A stretch of DNA of 64,000 nucleotides from Treponema bryantii (GTDB lineage Bacteria; Spirochaetota; Spirochaetia; Treponematales; Treponemataceae). The translations under genes were made by a program, and so were the position numbers. Numbering within the stretch: position 1 is the stretch's first letter; each line of letters begins with the position of its first letter. Location of the stretch: the NCBI RefSeq assembly GCF_036492245.1, contig NZ_AP025286.1:248001-312000 (forward strand), read 5' to 3'. The notes beneath the pieces are model-generated. The model worked only from the letters and a program-made list of their open reading frames with translations. It searched no databases and had not been told where the DNA came from. Below, piece after piece: positions 7,414-15,285 of this stretch.

Positions 7414-8160
7414 TTAATCCTTAATCTTTACGCAGCATTCAAAAACACAGCGGTCGCTTTCTTTGATGTGGATGTAAATCTTGCCGTGAACTTCCGGATC
7501 CTCTTTTTTGTAAACCTTAAGAATCTGGCCTTCTTTGCTTTCGCCGGTATAGTGAACTTCAAGATCTGTGATTTCGTGTGACTGCAAAAAATTATCTGAG
7601 AAAACACAAAGAGCGAACTTGATATATTCTATATTATTCATGTGATGAGACATATCAATCTGAGATGAACGAATCTGCTGCTCAAAGACAAACTCATCAT
7701 CAGAAAAATCAGAAGGGAAACGTTCGAAAGGCTCGTTATAAACTGCCTCAGGGAAATTCTCTTTTGGATATGGAAGATTTGTGATTTTGAGCGGACGATG
7801 ATTTTCGAGGCTCAAAACGCAGGCTTCCTGATTTGCAACAAGAAGAGTCTGGCCGTTCTTATCAACGAACTGCGTATTAACGTGAGTTCGCATTCCAAGA
7901 TTATCAATAGGGAAGGTACGGGCTGTAATGATTTCACGCCAGTCAGGGCGACGTTCAAAATGAACTTTTGTTTTTGTGAACACCCAGAAGGCATTGAACT
8001 TTTCGCGGTAGATTACACCGTCGCAGTCCATTGCATTAAAACTCTCAGTAAGATTATCCTGTACAAGTAAAACAGACTGAGCCACTCCCATCCGAACTGA
8101 TGAATCAATAAACGCAGAAGAAATCTCACGTTCAGTTTCAAAAATTAAACTATTATTCAT
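7414..8160 (-). CDS. Acyl-ACP thioesterase (FatA/FatB-like)
   Basis: 248 residues from the ATG at 8160; 31 further codons upstream are open but basic and aromatic without family likeness. Two hotdog halves are visible: residues 1-130 (FNAFWVFTKTKVHFERRPDW, NLGMRTHVNTQFVD) and 140-245 (QIRSSQIDMSHHMNNIEYIKF with the family HMNN segment). It hydrolyses acyl-ACP to free fatty acid in the cytoplasm, tuning acyl-chain release in fatty acid synthesis. First gene of the operon with GNAT and YjbR genes; the upstream intergenic region is shared with the divergent dCMP deaminase. Confidence 0.85.
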   Translation of the reverse strand: MNNSLIFETEREISSAFIDSSVRMGVAQSVLLVQDNLTESFNAMDCDGVIYREKFNAFWVFTKTKVHFERRPDWREIITARTFPIDNLGMRTHVNTQFVDKNGQTLLVANQEACVLSLENHRPLKITNLPYPKENFPEAVYNEPFERFPSDFSDDEFVFEQQIRSSQIDMSHHMNNIEYIKFALCVFSDNFLQSHEITDLEVHYTGESKEGQILKVYKKEDPEVHGKIYIHIKESDRCVFECCVKIKD

Positions 8161-8243
8161 ATGACAATTGTAATATTTTTTTATGAAACATGATATATAG
8201 AACAGATCTATGTTATAATATTTTGTGAATGAGGAGTAAAAAC

Positions 8244-8735
8244 ATGGACACACGAAGAGACAAAACTAATTACTATCTTGATATTGCGGAGGAAGTTTCT
8301 AAACGGTGCACATGTTTGCGCAGACACTATGGTGCGTTAATCGTAAAGAATGATGAAATTGTTTCGACGGGTTATGTGGGTGCGCCAAGGGGACGGGCAA
8401 ATTGTACGGACCTCGGTTATTGTATTCGGGCGAAGCTGAATATTCCGCGAGGCGAGCGTTACGAACTTTGCCGCAGTGTTCATGCAGAAGCTAATGCGAT
8501 TATTTCGGCTCCTAGAGACAGAATGATTGACTCGACTTTGTATCTGACTGGTATTGAAGTAAGCGACAAATCTTATATCAAAAATGCAAACAGCTGTTCT
8601 ATGTGTAAGCGAATGGTAATCAATGCTGGTATAAAAACTGTTGTAATTAGACTGAATCACGATGAATATAAAACTATTGAAGTTTCATCCTGGGTTGAAA
8701 ATGATGAATCTATAGATGGAACTATGGGATACTAG
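8244..8735 (+). CDS. dCMP deaminase (ComEB-like)
   Basis: 163 residues from the ATG at 8244, which follows GAGGAG; an upstream in-frame start lacks a ribosome site. Zinc ligands are clear: SVHAEANAI (HAE, with the proton-shuttling Glu) and SCSMCKRM (CxxC). The RRHYGALIVKNDEIVSTGY start and CTDLGYCIR are typical of dCMP deaminases, which make dUMP for thymidylate synthesis. Length is normal. Monocistronic. Confidence 0.9.
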   Translation: MDTRRDKTNYYLDIAEEVSKRCTCLRRHYGALIVKNDEIVSTGYVGAPRGRANCTDLGYCIRAKLNIPRGERYELCRSVHAEANAIISAPRDRMIDSTLYLTGIEVSDKSYIKNANSCSMCKRMVINAGIKTVVIRLNHDEYKTIEVSSWVENDESIDGTMGY

Positions 8736-8767
8736 TTTTCATTAAAGTACAACTGTAATCGAAAAGA

Positions 8768-8795
8768 TTGATTTTTTCACAATAATCCTCATAAT
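8768..8795 (+). promoter_or_regulatory. MATE gene promoter, apparently leaderless
   Basis: TTGATT (8768-8773), 16-base spacer, CATAAT (8790-8795), then eight bases to the ATG at 8804 and no Shine-Dalgarno. Confidence 0.45.
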
Positions 8796-8803
8796 AGTGC
8801 GAT

Positions 8804-10129
8804 ATGAAACTTAAAGGCTTTTACTCATCACTTGTGGCAATCGCAATTCCAATTTCTCTTCAGGCGCTTTTACAGAACTTTGTAAACATGCTCGACACTG
8901 TTATGATCGGGCGGCTTGGAAGTGTTGAAATTGCAGCGGTAGGGCTGGGCAATCAGATCTTTTTTATTCTCAATATGATTCTTTTTGGAATTACTTCTGG
9001 CGGCGGAGTTTTTATCGCTCAGTTCTGGGGAAAGAAAGATATTAAGGGAATCAGAAAGTCATTAGGTTTGATGACTTTGATTGCGCTGTTTGTTTCTGTT
9101 GTTTTTACTATTCTTGGACTTTTTATTCCGTATAAACTGATTGGTATTTATTCTCCGGATCCTGAGGTTGTAAAAGTTGGCGGTGAATATCTTCGTCTGG
9201 CGTGTCTGTCTTACATTCCTACGGCTATCAGTTTTTCTATTACGCTGGCCTTGAGAAGTACAGAGCGTGTTAAACTACCGCTCGTTTGTACGTCAGTTTC
9301 TTTGTTTACAAATGCCGGTGCAAATTATGTTTTGATTTTTATTGCGCACCTTGGTGTTAAGGGTGCTGCAATTGCAACTGTGTTTGCTCGTGTTGTTGAA
9401 CTTATAATTCTTGTAAGCTGGTCATATTCTCACAAATATGAAATCAGTGGTAAGCTCCGAGAACTTCTGGGCTTTGACTGGAGTTTTGTTTTCAAATATA
9501 TAAAGATTGCTTTTCCTGTTATTATCAATGAAACTTTCTGGGGGCTTGGAACTTCTGTATACAACGGAATCTATGCGCATGCGGGAACAGATGCTTTCAC
9601 TGCCTACAGTATTACGGGAACTATCAGTCAGCTGACATGGGTATTCTGTATGGGCTTTGGAAACGGAATGGGTGTTCTGATTGGAAAACGAATCGGTGAA
9701 AAGAAACTTGATGAAGCCCGCGCATATGCACTGCGTTCAATGTGGTTTATGCCTTTGATTGGGGCGGCCGTTGGAATCTTCCTGCTGCCACTTTCTAAAT
9801 TACTGCCGTTCCTCTTCAATGTTGAACCTGAAATAATTAAGATGGCAACTCAGATTCTTATGATTCTGATTCTGCTTTATCCGTTCAATTCTTTCTGTAT
9901 GGATTGGATTGTCGGTGTGTGCAGGGCAGGCGGAGATACTGTTTTCTCTGCGGTCGGTGAACTGGTTGTTCTATGGGGTGTTGCGATTCCTTTGGGATAT
10001 GTAGCAGCCTTTGTGCTCCATCTTCCAGCTCCAATGATATTCTTATTCCTTTCAAGCGAATCGATTGTAAAGGCGATTATTGGCGTAATCAGAATATTAA
10101 GCGGAAAGTGGCTGCACGAGGTAACCTGA
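8804..10129 (+). CDS. MATE family efflux transporter
   Basis: 441 residues with twelve hydrophobic segments in two six-helix halves. The opening is typical of MATE proteins (AIPISLQALLQNFVNMLDTVMIGRLG), with the matching second-half element GLGTSVYNGIYAHAG near residue 245. These inner-membrane proteins export cationic drugs or metabolites using Na+ or H+ gradients. The conserved first-helix Asp/Asn positions are present in NMLDTVMIG. Substrate cannot be predicted. Confidence 0.9.
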   Translation: MKLKGFYSSLVAIAIPISLQALLQNFVNMLDTVMIGRLGSVEIAAVGLGNQIFFILNMILFGITSGGGVFIAQFWGKKDIKGIRKSLGLMTLIALFVSVVFTILGLFIPYKLIGIYSPDPEVVKVGGEYLRLACLSYIPTAISFSITLALRSTERVKLPLVCTSVSLFTNAGANYVLIFIAHLGVKGAAIATVFARVVELIILVSWSYSHKYEISGKLRELLGFDWSFVFKYIKIAFPVIINETFWGLGTSVYNGIYAHAGTDAFTAYSITGTISQLTWVFCMGFGNGMGVLIGKRIGEKKLDEARAYALRSMWFMPLIGAAVGIFLLPLSKLLPFLFNVEPEIIKMATQILMILILLYPFNSFCMDWIVGVCRAGGDTVFSAVGELVVLWGVAIPLGYVAAFVLHLPAPMIFLFLSSESIVKAIIGVIRILSGKWLHEVT

Positions 10130-10141
10130 TTAAGGCAGATT

Positions 10142-10696
10142 TTAAGATAACGGAAATCTATTTAATTCCAGGAACGGTGAGCACTGGTAAAAGCCGATGT
10201 CGTGGATTCTTGCTTCCAGTGGCAGGGTGATTTTTTCTGCGAGTTCAAGCGCTTTGGAAAACTGAGTTTGATTCAGGCCTGTGGCAAGGGTAGTGTGCGG
10301 GAACCAGATTTCCGGGACGTAATATCCGTTTTCGCCTGCTTCAAATTCCGGCAGGATTATCTTGTGAAGTTCATCATTTATTGTAGAAAGGAAGTCGTCT
10401 TTTGCAGGCTTGAGGAAAAGGACCTTGTTGTTGAAGTTTCCGATTTCTGTAAATCTCACTACGCCGGACTTTTGTGTTCTGGAAAACTCTTTAACAATCT
10501 GAATCAGCTTTTCTTCTGTTTCTTTAGTTCCGTGAAATGCGCCAATTGTCACATGAGGCGGAACCTTGTTTTTGATCATAAAATCATTGCCAGTCTGTTC
10601 TGCGATTGAGGACATTGTATTAAAAATGATTTCATTTACATCCTGAGTAAAATGAAGAGAAACTGCATATGTGATAAAAGGCTTTTCGTAACTCAT
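10142..10696 (-). CDS. 2'-5' RNA ligase-like 2H phosphoesterase
   Basis: 184 residues with the two diagnostic HxTx motifs about 80 residues apart: PHVTIGAF near residue 47 and PHTTLATG near 132. The 2H family (LigT, CPDase, AKAP-like) cleaves or ligates 2',3'-cyclic or 2'-5' phosphodiester ends in RNA or nucleotides. It follows the kinase gene by five bases and is probably cotranscribed with it, a pairing that may reflect nucleic-acid end processing; that link is inference. Confidence 0.8.
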   Translation of the reverse strand: MSYEKPFITYAVSLHFTQDVNEIIFNTMSSIAEQTGNDFMIKNKVPPHVTIGAFHGTKETEEKLIQIVKEFSRTQKSGVVRFTEIGNFNNKVLFLKPAKDDFLSTINDELHKIILPEFEAGENGYYVPEIWFPHTTLATGLNQTQFSKALELAEKITLPLEARIHDIGFYQCSPFLELNRFPLS

Positions 10697-10701
10697 GGGA
10701 A

Positions 10702-11190
10702 CTATCCGTTTATAATTTTTACAGCAACATCTTTTATTGAAAGATTGGTTGTATCAAGAGTATTGTCCAGCGACGAGAAATAATCAAGAGATTTTGTGCT
10801 GACTTTTAGCCACTCGTCTGTTCGCCACGGGCATTCTTTGTCATTGTGCCAGCGGTCGGTAAGGGTTGTGTGATTGCAGGTCAGGGTAACGGATTTTATT
10901 TCCAGTTCCAGTTTTTTGATGGCTTCGATTATCGAATTGTAGACCCATTCATTATCCATCAGCCAGACCAGGACAATCATCTTACATTCAGAACATTTTT
11001 TATAGTTGCCGATCATGTGAAGAATATTGTCCACGGCCATAGTCTTGGTTTCACGATTCCCAACAAAAGGATGAATGTCGAGGCACCAGTCGCCGTCAAT
11101 AAAGGCTGTTCCCGGAGTATGTTCTGCGATGTATTTGCCGACAGCGGTCTTTCCAACCCCCATCGGTCCGTTTAGGATGATTACTTTCAT
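10702..11190 (-). CDS. Small P-loop kinase
   Basis: 162 residues with Walker A GPMGVGKTAV at residues 8-17, an acidic FIDGDWCLD segment near 35, and HTTLTDRWHNDKECPWRTDEW near residue 118 serving as a lid region. The architecture is that of small nucleotide, sugar or tRNA-associated kinases (AAA_18/Zeta-like). The acceptor is unknown. Start supported by AAGGA. Operon with the 2H phosphoesterase. Confidence 0.75.
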   Translation of the reverse strand: MKVIILNGPMGVGKTAVGKYIAEHTPGTAFIDGDWCLDIHPFVGNRETKTMAVDNILHMIGNYKKCSECKMIVLVWLMDNEWVYNSIIEAIKKLELEIKSVTLTCNHTTLTDRWHNDKECPWRTDEWLKVSTKSLDYFSSLDNTLDTTNLSIKDVAVKIING

Positions 11191-11218
11191 TTATTTGAAT
11201 CCTTTTATTCCGAGGTTT

Positions 11219-11968
11219 CTATTTTTCCTGATTTAATAATTCAATAAATTCCATTCGTTTAATCATATGTTCTGTTGAGTGGGCATCAAAACCAATAATA
11301 GTTTTTATAGGATTTGAAGCTGTCTGATTATACAATTCTACCAGATCCCAGAATTCTTTTCTCCAGAAAATATGATGGGATTTTTCGATATGTTTTTCAT
11401 ATGACGAAAGATTTTTTTCAAGAATGATATTGTATTGAGAAGCGGTGTCTATAAGTTTGTTTGAAATATCAGTTAGCTCTTGTGTCCATTTTTTACAACG
11501 ACGAAAGAATCTATCTGGATGAGCAACAATATTAAAATATCCGGTTTTCATTCCTTCTATCATTGCATTGCAACAGCCGATATATTCATCAGATTTGTCC
11601 TTGTCATCAAAACTATAAGTTCCATCCGGATGCTGAAAAAAATGCTGCCCGATAATTAGAGGATGCAGATTTAATTCATACAGATATTTATAGTAATTTA
11701 TCATTGAAGGAAGAAATTCAACTTCAAGACCTGTTTCTATTTGAATCAGTCCCTGATATTTTATTTGTAGATTTTTTAGCGATTCAATATATTCAGAAAG
11801 CTGTTCTATTTCCATACGGTTGTTGAACGGATTTTCCGGGAATGGACAATGCTCTGTAAAAGTTATTTTTTCAGCTCCTAAAGATAAAGCTTCTTTTATA
11901 AACTCTTCGTCACTTTCATTGGAACCATGCTTGCATCTGAATGTATGTACGTGGAATATATGTTTCAT
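11219..11968 (-). CDS. PHP-domain phosphoesterase (histidinol-phosphatase type)
   Basis: 249 residues. HVHTFRCKHGSNE at residues 6-18 gives the first HxH metal ligands and the arginine/histidine pair seen in HisJ-like enzymes. ITFTEHCP near 36, ETGLEVEFLP near 100, IGQHFFQHPDGTYS near 125, NIVAHPDRFFRR near 162 and GFDAHST near 230 follow in PHP order. It should be a metal-dependent phosphatase; without other his genes nearby the substrate may not be histidinol phosphate. SD AGAGAG precedes the ATG. Confidence 0.85.
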   Translation of the reverse strand: MKHIFHVHTFRCKHGSNESDEEFIKEALSLGAEKITFTEHCPFPENPFNNRMEIEQLSEYIESLKNLQIKYQGLIQIETGLEVEFLPSMINYYKYLYELNLHPLIIGQHFFQHPDGTYSFDDKDKSDEYIGCCNAMIEGMKTGYFNIVAHPDRFFRRCKKWTQELTDISNKLIDTASQYNIILEKNLSSYEKHIEKSHHIFWRKEFWDLVELYNQTASNPIKTIIGFDAHSTEHMIKRMEFIELLNQEK

Positions 11969-12053
11969 AATTATCTCTCTTTAGGATTGTAGCATAGAAG
12001 TAAGCTGCTTTGCATTAAAATTGTAGTTTAATTTCAAAATATCTCAAATATGA

Positions 12054-12176
12054 TATAATCAGATAAATAACTTTGATGCATTTGGAGACAGAACTCTTTT
12101 TGCAAAAGTTGAAAAAGATAATAAATGGACCACCTTGCGTGATGCAGTTTATTCTGCAGTGTCGCTGGAGATTTAG
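12054..12176 (+). pseudogene. Possible C-terminal coding remnant
   Basis: A 40-codon frame without a start codon ends in TAG five bases before the HAD gene. It reads protein-like (DAFGDRTLFAKVEKDNKW followed by TTLRDAVYSAVSLEI). It begins after an in-frame TGA. I cannot name the parent gene; it may be chance. The rest of 11969-12179 shows nothing further. Confidence 0.3.
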
Positions 12177-12179
12177 AGA

Positions 12180-12887
12180 ATGCTGAATAATATAAAACTA
12201 TTTGTCTTTGACCTGGGTGGAACTCTGATGGAATATAAGGGCATGCATCTGAGCTGGGCCGGGTATTATAAAACATCCTTTGAGTATGTAAATGAAAAAT
12301 TAGAGCTCGGCCTGTCCGATCAGCAGATTGCAGCTTCAGTTCAGATTTTTACAGATTATAACCCGGCAGTGAATCCTCGAGAAAAGGAGATTGATCCGGA
12401 AATAATTTTTGAAGATATCATAAAAGGGTGGAACACAACTCTTCCAGTCAGCAAAATCATCGATGTCTTTTTTGAGTCCCTTCATCTTGAGCCAGTAATT
12501 TATGATGATTCGATTCCTGTCCTGAAGAAGCTGCAAAAATCCGGATTTAAGATTGCAGCTATGACAGATGTCGCGACCGGCATGCCCGATCTTATGCACA
12601 AGAATTATGTATCGCCACTTTTTCCTTATTTTGATTTATATGTTTCGTCTCTTTCATGCGGATATAAAAAGCCAAATCCAAAAGGACTTAGAGACATCTC
12701 TGAACATTTTGGAATTGCACCAGAAAACATGGTTATGATTGGCGACACATCCCGAGATGTTAACGCTGCAAAAAATATCGGCTGTCATTCAATTCTGATA
12801 AACCGCTCAGCCAAACCAGCACAGGATTTTGGACAGGAATATACAGTTACAAATGCGATGGAAATATTGGATCTTATTCAGTTATAA
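12180..12887 (+). CDS. HAD-superfamily hydrolase
   Basis: 235 residues. Motif I is FVFDLGGTLMEY (residues about 9-20); the usual second Asp of DxD is replaced by Gly (DLGGT), which occurs in several HAD phosphatase-like branches. Motif II is AAMTDVA near 123, motif III the Lys in CGYKKPNP near 160, and motif IV MIGDTSRDVNAAKNIG near 184. Cytoplasmic phosphatase of unknown substrate. GGAGA is placed 8-9 bases before the ATG. Confidence 0.85.
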   Translation: MLNNIKLFVFDLGGTLMEYKGMHLSWAGYYKTSFEYVNEKLELGLSDQQIAASVQIFTDYNPAVNPREKEIDPEIIFEDIIKGWNTTLPVSKIIDVFFESLHLEPVIYDDSIPVLKKLQKSGFKIAAMTDVATGMPDLMHKNYVSPLFPYFDLYVSSLSCGYKKPNPKGLRDISEHFGIAPENMVMIGDTSRDVNAAKNIGCHSILINRSAKPAQDFGQEYTVTNAMEILDLIQL

Positions 12888-12920
12888 TATAGAAAATCAA
12901 AAAGTTTAGGAGTAAAAAAA

Positions 12921-13628
12921 ATGACATTTGACGGCTCTCAGAAAATCATAGGCAAAGGTGCACAGGCAGAGGTTCTGCTGTACCATGGATTTGCTTACAA
13001 AGTTTATAATCAGTCTTATCCAGCAGAATGGATTGCATTTGAAAAACAGCAGCAGCAGGCAGTGAATAAGGCCGGCCTTTGTCCGGTAAAATATTACGAC
13101 ACAGATGATTCACATATCATCAAGATGGATTTAGTTGAAGGAGATCAGCTGGAGAAATCAGTTCCTAAGGCTCCCGAAGAGGGCTTTAGACTTCTTGCAA
13201 AGGCGTTCCGTTTTGTTCACGAAGCAGATGCCAGTAACACCTCAATTCCGCCACTTAGTGCAACGGCAGGCCTTATGTTATCTGATGAAGAAAAATCAGA
13301 AGTGCTTCCTGTGATTGATCGTTTGTCTCAAAAATATAAGAGCTGCATTTGCCATCTGGATATGCATTTTCTAAATATCATGATTCCAAATGATACTGCT
13401 CTTGTCGCAGATAAAATCAATTATACTATCATCGATTGGATGAATACGAGAGTTGCCCCACCAGTTTTTGACTACGCACGAACTTATGTGATTCTTAATG
13501 AGTTTGCAAAAGAAGCTCTGGAGTTCTACAAAGCTACAGTCTGGCCAGATGTTCAAGAACTTGGAATTTCCGAAGAAGATTTCTTTGAGGCTGTGAAAGT
13601 TTGTACTGTTTTGCGTAGTAAAGAATAG
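12921..13628 (+). CDS. Aminoglycoside-phosphotransferase-like kinase (TIGR02172 type)
   Basis: 235 residues with a compact protein-kinase-like fold: IGKGAQAEVLLYHGFAYKVY (glycine-rich loop and Lys) near residue 10, catalytic ICHLDMHFLNIM near 145, and metal-binding TIIDWMN near 175. The HxDxxxxN arrangement and length match the phosphotransferase family described as a Fibrobacter succinogenes paralogous family and also found in treponemes and clostridia. Substrate unknown; a resistance role should not be assumed. AGGAG precedes the start. It follows the HAD gene by 33 bases. Confidence 0.8.
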   Translation: MTFDGSQKIIGKGAQAEVLLYHGFAYKVYNQSYPAEWIAFEKQQQQAVNKAGLCPVKYYDTDDSHIIKMDLVEGDQLEKSVPKAPEEGFRLLAKAFRFVHEADASNTSIPPLSATAGLMLSDEEKSEVLPVIDRLSQKYKSCICHLDMHFLNIMIPNDTALVADKINYTIIDWMNTRVAPPVFDYARTYVILNEFAKEALEFYKATVWPDVQELGISEEDFFEAVKVCTVLRSKE

Positions 13629-13658
13629 AAATTTACAACGGAAAAGTCATTCTCCACT

Positions 13659-13961
13659 TTAAACCTCAAAATCAAGGCATGAACGACTTGCAGTATATGG
13701 GCGAACTTTGCTGTCAGCCACGGCAACGTGTTCCGGATGTTTTGAATATCCTTTCAGAGCTTCTTCTGATTCAAAGGTTGAGTCCAGCATAAGGTCGGCA
13801 GTGGAAGAAACGAGGCGGCCGCTGGTGATTACTTTGATATCTACGAGGCCCGGTACCTTTCCCTTGAGACCTTCGAGACCTTCTTTGATTCCGGCTTTTA
13901 CTGATTCTTTTTCAGAATCACTCATTTCTTTTAATGTCCATAAGATAATGTGCTTTACCAT
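13659..13961 (-). CDS. Dabb-family stress-responsive alpha/beta barrel protein
   Basis: 100 residues, starting MVKHIILWTLKEMSD, with LVDIKVITSGR, DLMLDSTFESEEALKGYSKHPEHVAVADSKVRPYTASR, the full pattern of dimeric alpha/beta barrel (Dabb) proteins. Members include small monooxygenase-like and cyclase enzymes; most bacterial ones are uncharacterised. SD AGAGGA is well placed. Operon partner is the 75-residue protein downstream by 24 bases. Confidence 0.85.
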   Translation of the reverse strand: MVKHIILWTLKEMSDSEKESVKAGIKEGLEGLKGKVPGLVDIKVITSGRLVSSTADLMLDSTFESEEALKGYSKHPEHVAVADSKVRPYTASRSCLDFEV

Positions 13962-13985
13962 TTTCTGTCCTCTTTTTATATCAGT

Positions 13986-14213
13986 TTAAATCATATTGCA
14001 GCCGGATTTTCTTTCTTCCGGATGTGCTACTTCAAAGCCGCAGTTTGCTTCCATATTGAGTTCGCGGAGTTCTTTTACACCGTCAATATAAAGCTGATAG
14101 TTGATACCTGTAGATTCGTATCCGCAGCCAACATCATATTCATCACCAAGCGACTCGCGGACAATCTGCTCGCGCTGTTCTCGGGTTGTATCTTTAATCA
14201 AAATGCTTGCCAT
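13986..14213 (-). CDS. Conserved small cysteine-containing protein
   Basis: 75 residues starting MASILIKDTTREQREQIVRESLGDEYD. I recall this opening as a conserved hypothetical family in clostridia and treponemes, often with several Cys (here 3) and a 'YIDGVKELRELNME' segment, but without known function. AAGGA precedes the ATG. It is upstream of the Dabb gene on the minus strand, and the two are probably cotranscribed. Confidence 0.65.
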   Translation of the reverse strand: MASILIKDTTREQREQIVRESLGDEYDVGCGYESTGINYQLYIDGVKELRELNMEANCGFEVAHPEERKSGCNMI

Positions 14214-14335
14214 ATTTGTTCCTTAATCGCGCGGTTTTTCCACACGAATTGTAAAAATTGACTTCATGTTTGTCTATAGAATATCACGAAACAAGAGTTT
14301 ATTCAGCGCTTTGTGTGGAAAATCACCAGGAACAA

Positions 14336-14845
14336 TTACAGATAAGACACCAGTTCATCCATAGGGATTCTTGCTGTCGCGTGACGGTTACTGTCTGTTG
14401 TTTCTTCTGTATAGCCGAGTGCAAGAATATTTACCGGTACAAGGTTATCTGGAAGATTGAACTCTTCTTTGATAACATCCGGCTTAAAATAGCAGATCCA
14501 TACAGAACCAACTCCGTTATCAGCTGCACTGAGCATCATATGATCAGTTACGATTGAGGCATCAATATCAATTGTCTGATGTCCATCAAATGGGCGTGTC
14601 CATGCTTTTGAAGCATCAGCACAAACGAGTAAAGCTACCGGTGCTTTGTAAATATTTGCAGCTTTTGCAAGCTTTTCTTTAGCTTCTGCAGATTTAATAA
14701 CGATGATTCTGGCTGGCTGTAAATTAGCAGCAGTTGGGGCAACGTGGCCGGCTTCAAGAATTTCATCAAGAACATTCTGTGGGATTTCCTTATCCAGATA
14801 TTTTCTGGCAGAAAAACGATTTTTAGCAAGGTTCAAAAAATTCAT
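14336..14845 (-). CDS. Nitroreductase-family flavoprotein
   Basis: 169 residues from the ATG at 14845, chosen for the GGAG in front of it over an upstream Met. The flavin-binding opening FLNLAKNRFSARKYLDKEIP and PTAANLQPARIIVI are typical; the later GVGSVWICYF and LALGYTEE complete the FMN-dependent nitroreductase pattern. These enzymes reduce nitro- or quinone-like substrates with NAD(P)H. It is divergent from an HxlR regulator, a common arrangement for redox-stress control. Confidence 0.85.
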   Translation of the reverse strand: MNFLNLAKNRFSARKYLDKEIPQNVLDEILEAGHVAPTAANLQPARIIVIKSAEAKEKLAKAANIYKAPVALLVCADASKAWTRPFDGHQTIDIDASIVTDHMMLSAADNGVGSVWICYFKPDVIKEEFNLPDNLVPVNILALGYTEETTDSNRHATARIPMDELVSYL

Positions 14846-14870
14846 AATATTTCTCCAAAAATATTTATTA

Positions 14871-14935
14871 CGACTAGTCGCCGTCATTATAGCATATTAA
14901 ATCGGTTTGACAAGAATGCACTTTTTTGTTATATA
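14871..14935. promoter_or_regulatory. Divergent nitroreductase/HxlR promoter region
   Basis: Plus strand (HxlR gene): TTGACA (14907-14912), 17-base spacer, TATATA (14930-14935). Minus strand (nitroreductase): TATAAT just downstream of a TTGTCA whose bases overlap the plus-strand -35, giving back-to-back promoters. The 10-bp perfect palindrome CGACTAGTCG (14871-14880) lies just downstream of the minus-strand -10, a likely operator. Confidence 0.65.
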
Positions 14936-14959
14936 CTACCCAAAAGGAAAGTATAAGCT

Positions 14960-15268
14960 ATGAATAAATATAACTGTCCTGTAGATGCAACAATCAGTAA
15001 AATCGGCGGTAAGTATAAAGCCGTTATTCTCTATCATCTGAAGGATGAAACTTTGCGCTACAATGAAATCAAAAGAAAAATCAAAAAGATAACAGACAAA
15101 ATGCTGGCACAGCAGCTTCATGAACTTGAGGATGATAAATTGATTAACCGCAAGGTCTACGCGGTTGTTCCTCCAAAAACTGAATACAGTCTCACGGAGC
15201 TTGGTCAGTCGCTGATTCCAATTCTGGACGCAATGTGTTCCTGGGGGGAACAATTTATGGTAGAATAA
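14960..15268 (+). CDS. HxlR-family transcriptional regulator
   Basis: 102 residues with the HxlR winged helix: CPVDATISKIGGKYKAVILYHL at the start, RYNEIKRKIKKITDKMLAQQLHELE as the recognition part, and YSLTELGQSLIPIL at the end. The single Cys near the N-terminus is where redox- or electrophile-sensing HxlR proteins react. It probably controls the divergent nitroreductase and itself. Typical length. Confidence 0.9.
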   Translation: MNKYNCPVDATISKIGGKYKAVILYHLKDETLRYNEIKRKIKKITDKMLAQQLHELEDDKLINRKVYAVVPPKTEYSLTELGQSLIPILDAMCSWGEQFMVE

Positions 15269-15285
15269 AAGAAGAGAGGTTATAA

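Noticed and set aside
12034-12276. 80-codon minus-strand open frame upstream of the HAD gene
   Set aside because: No ribosome site, overlaps the HAD start, and its composition is not protein-like.
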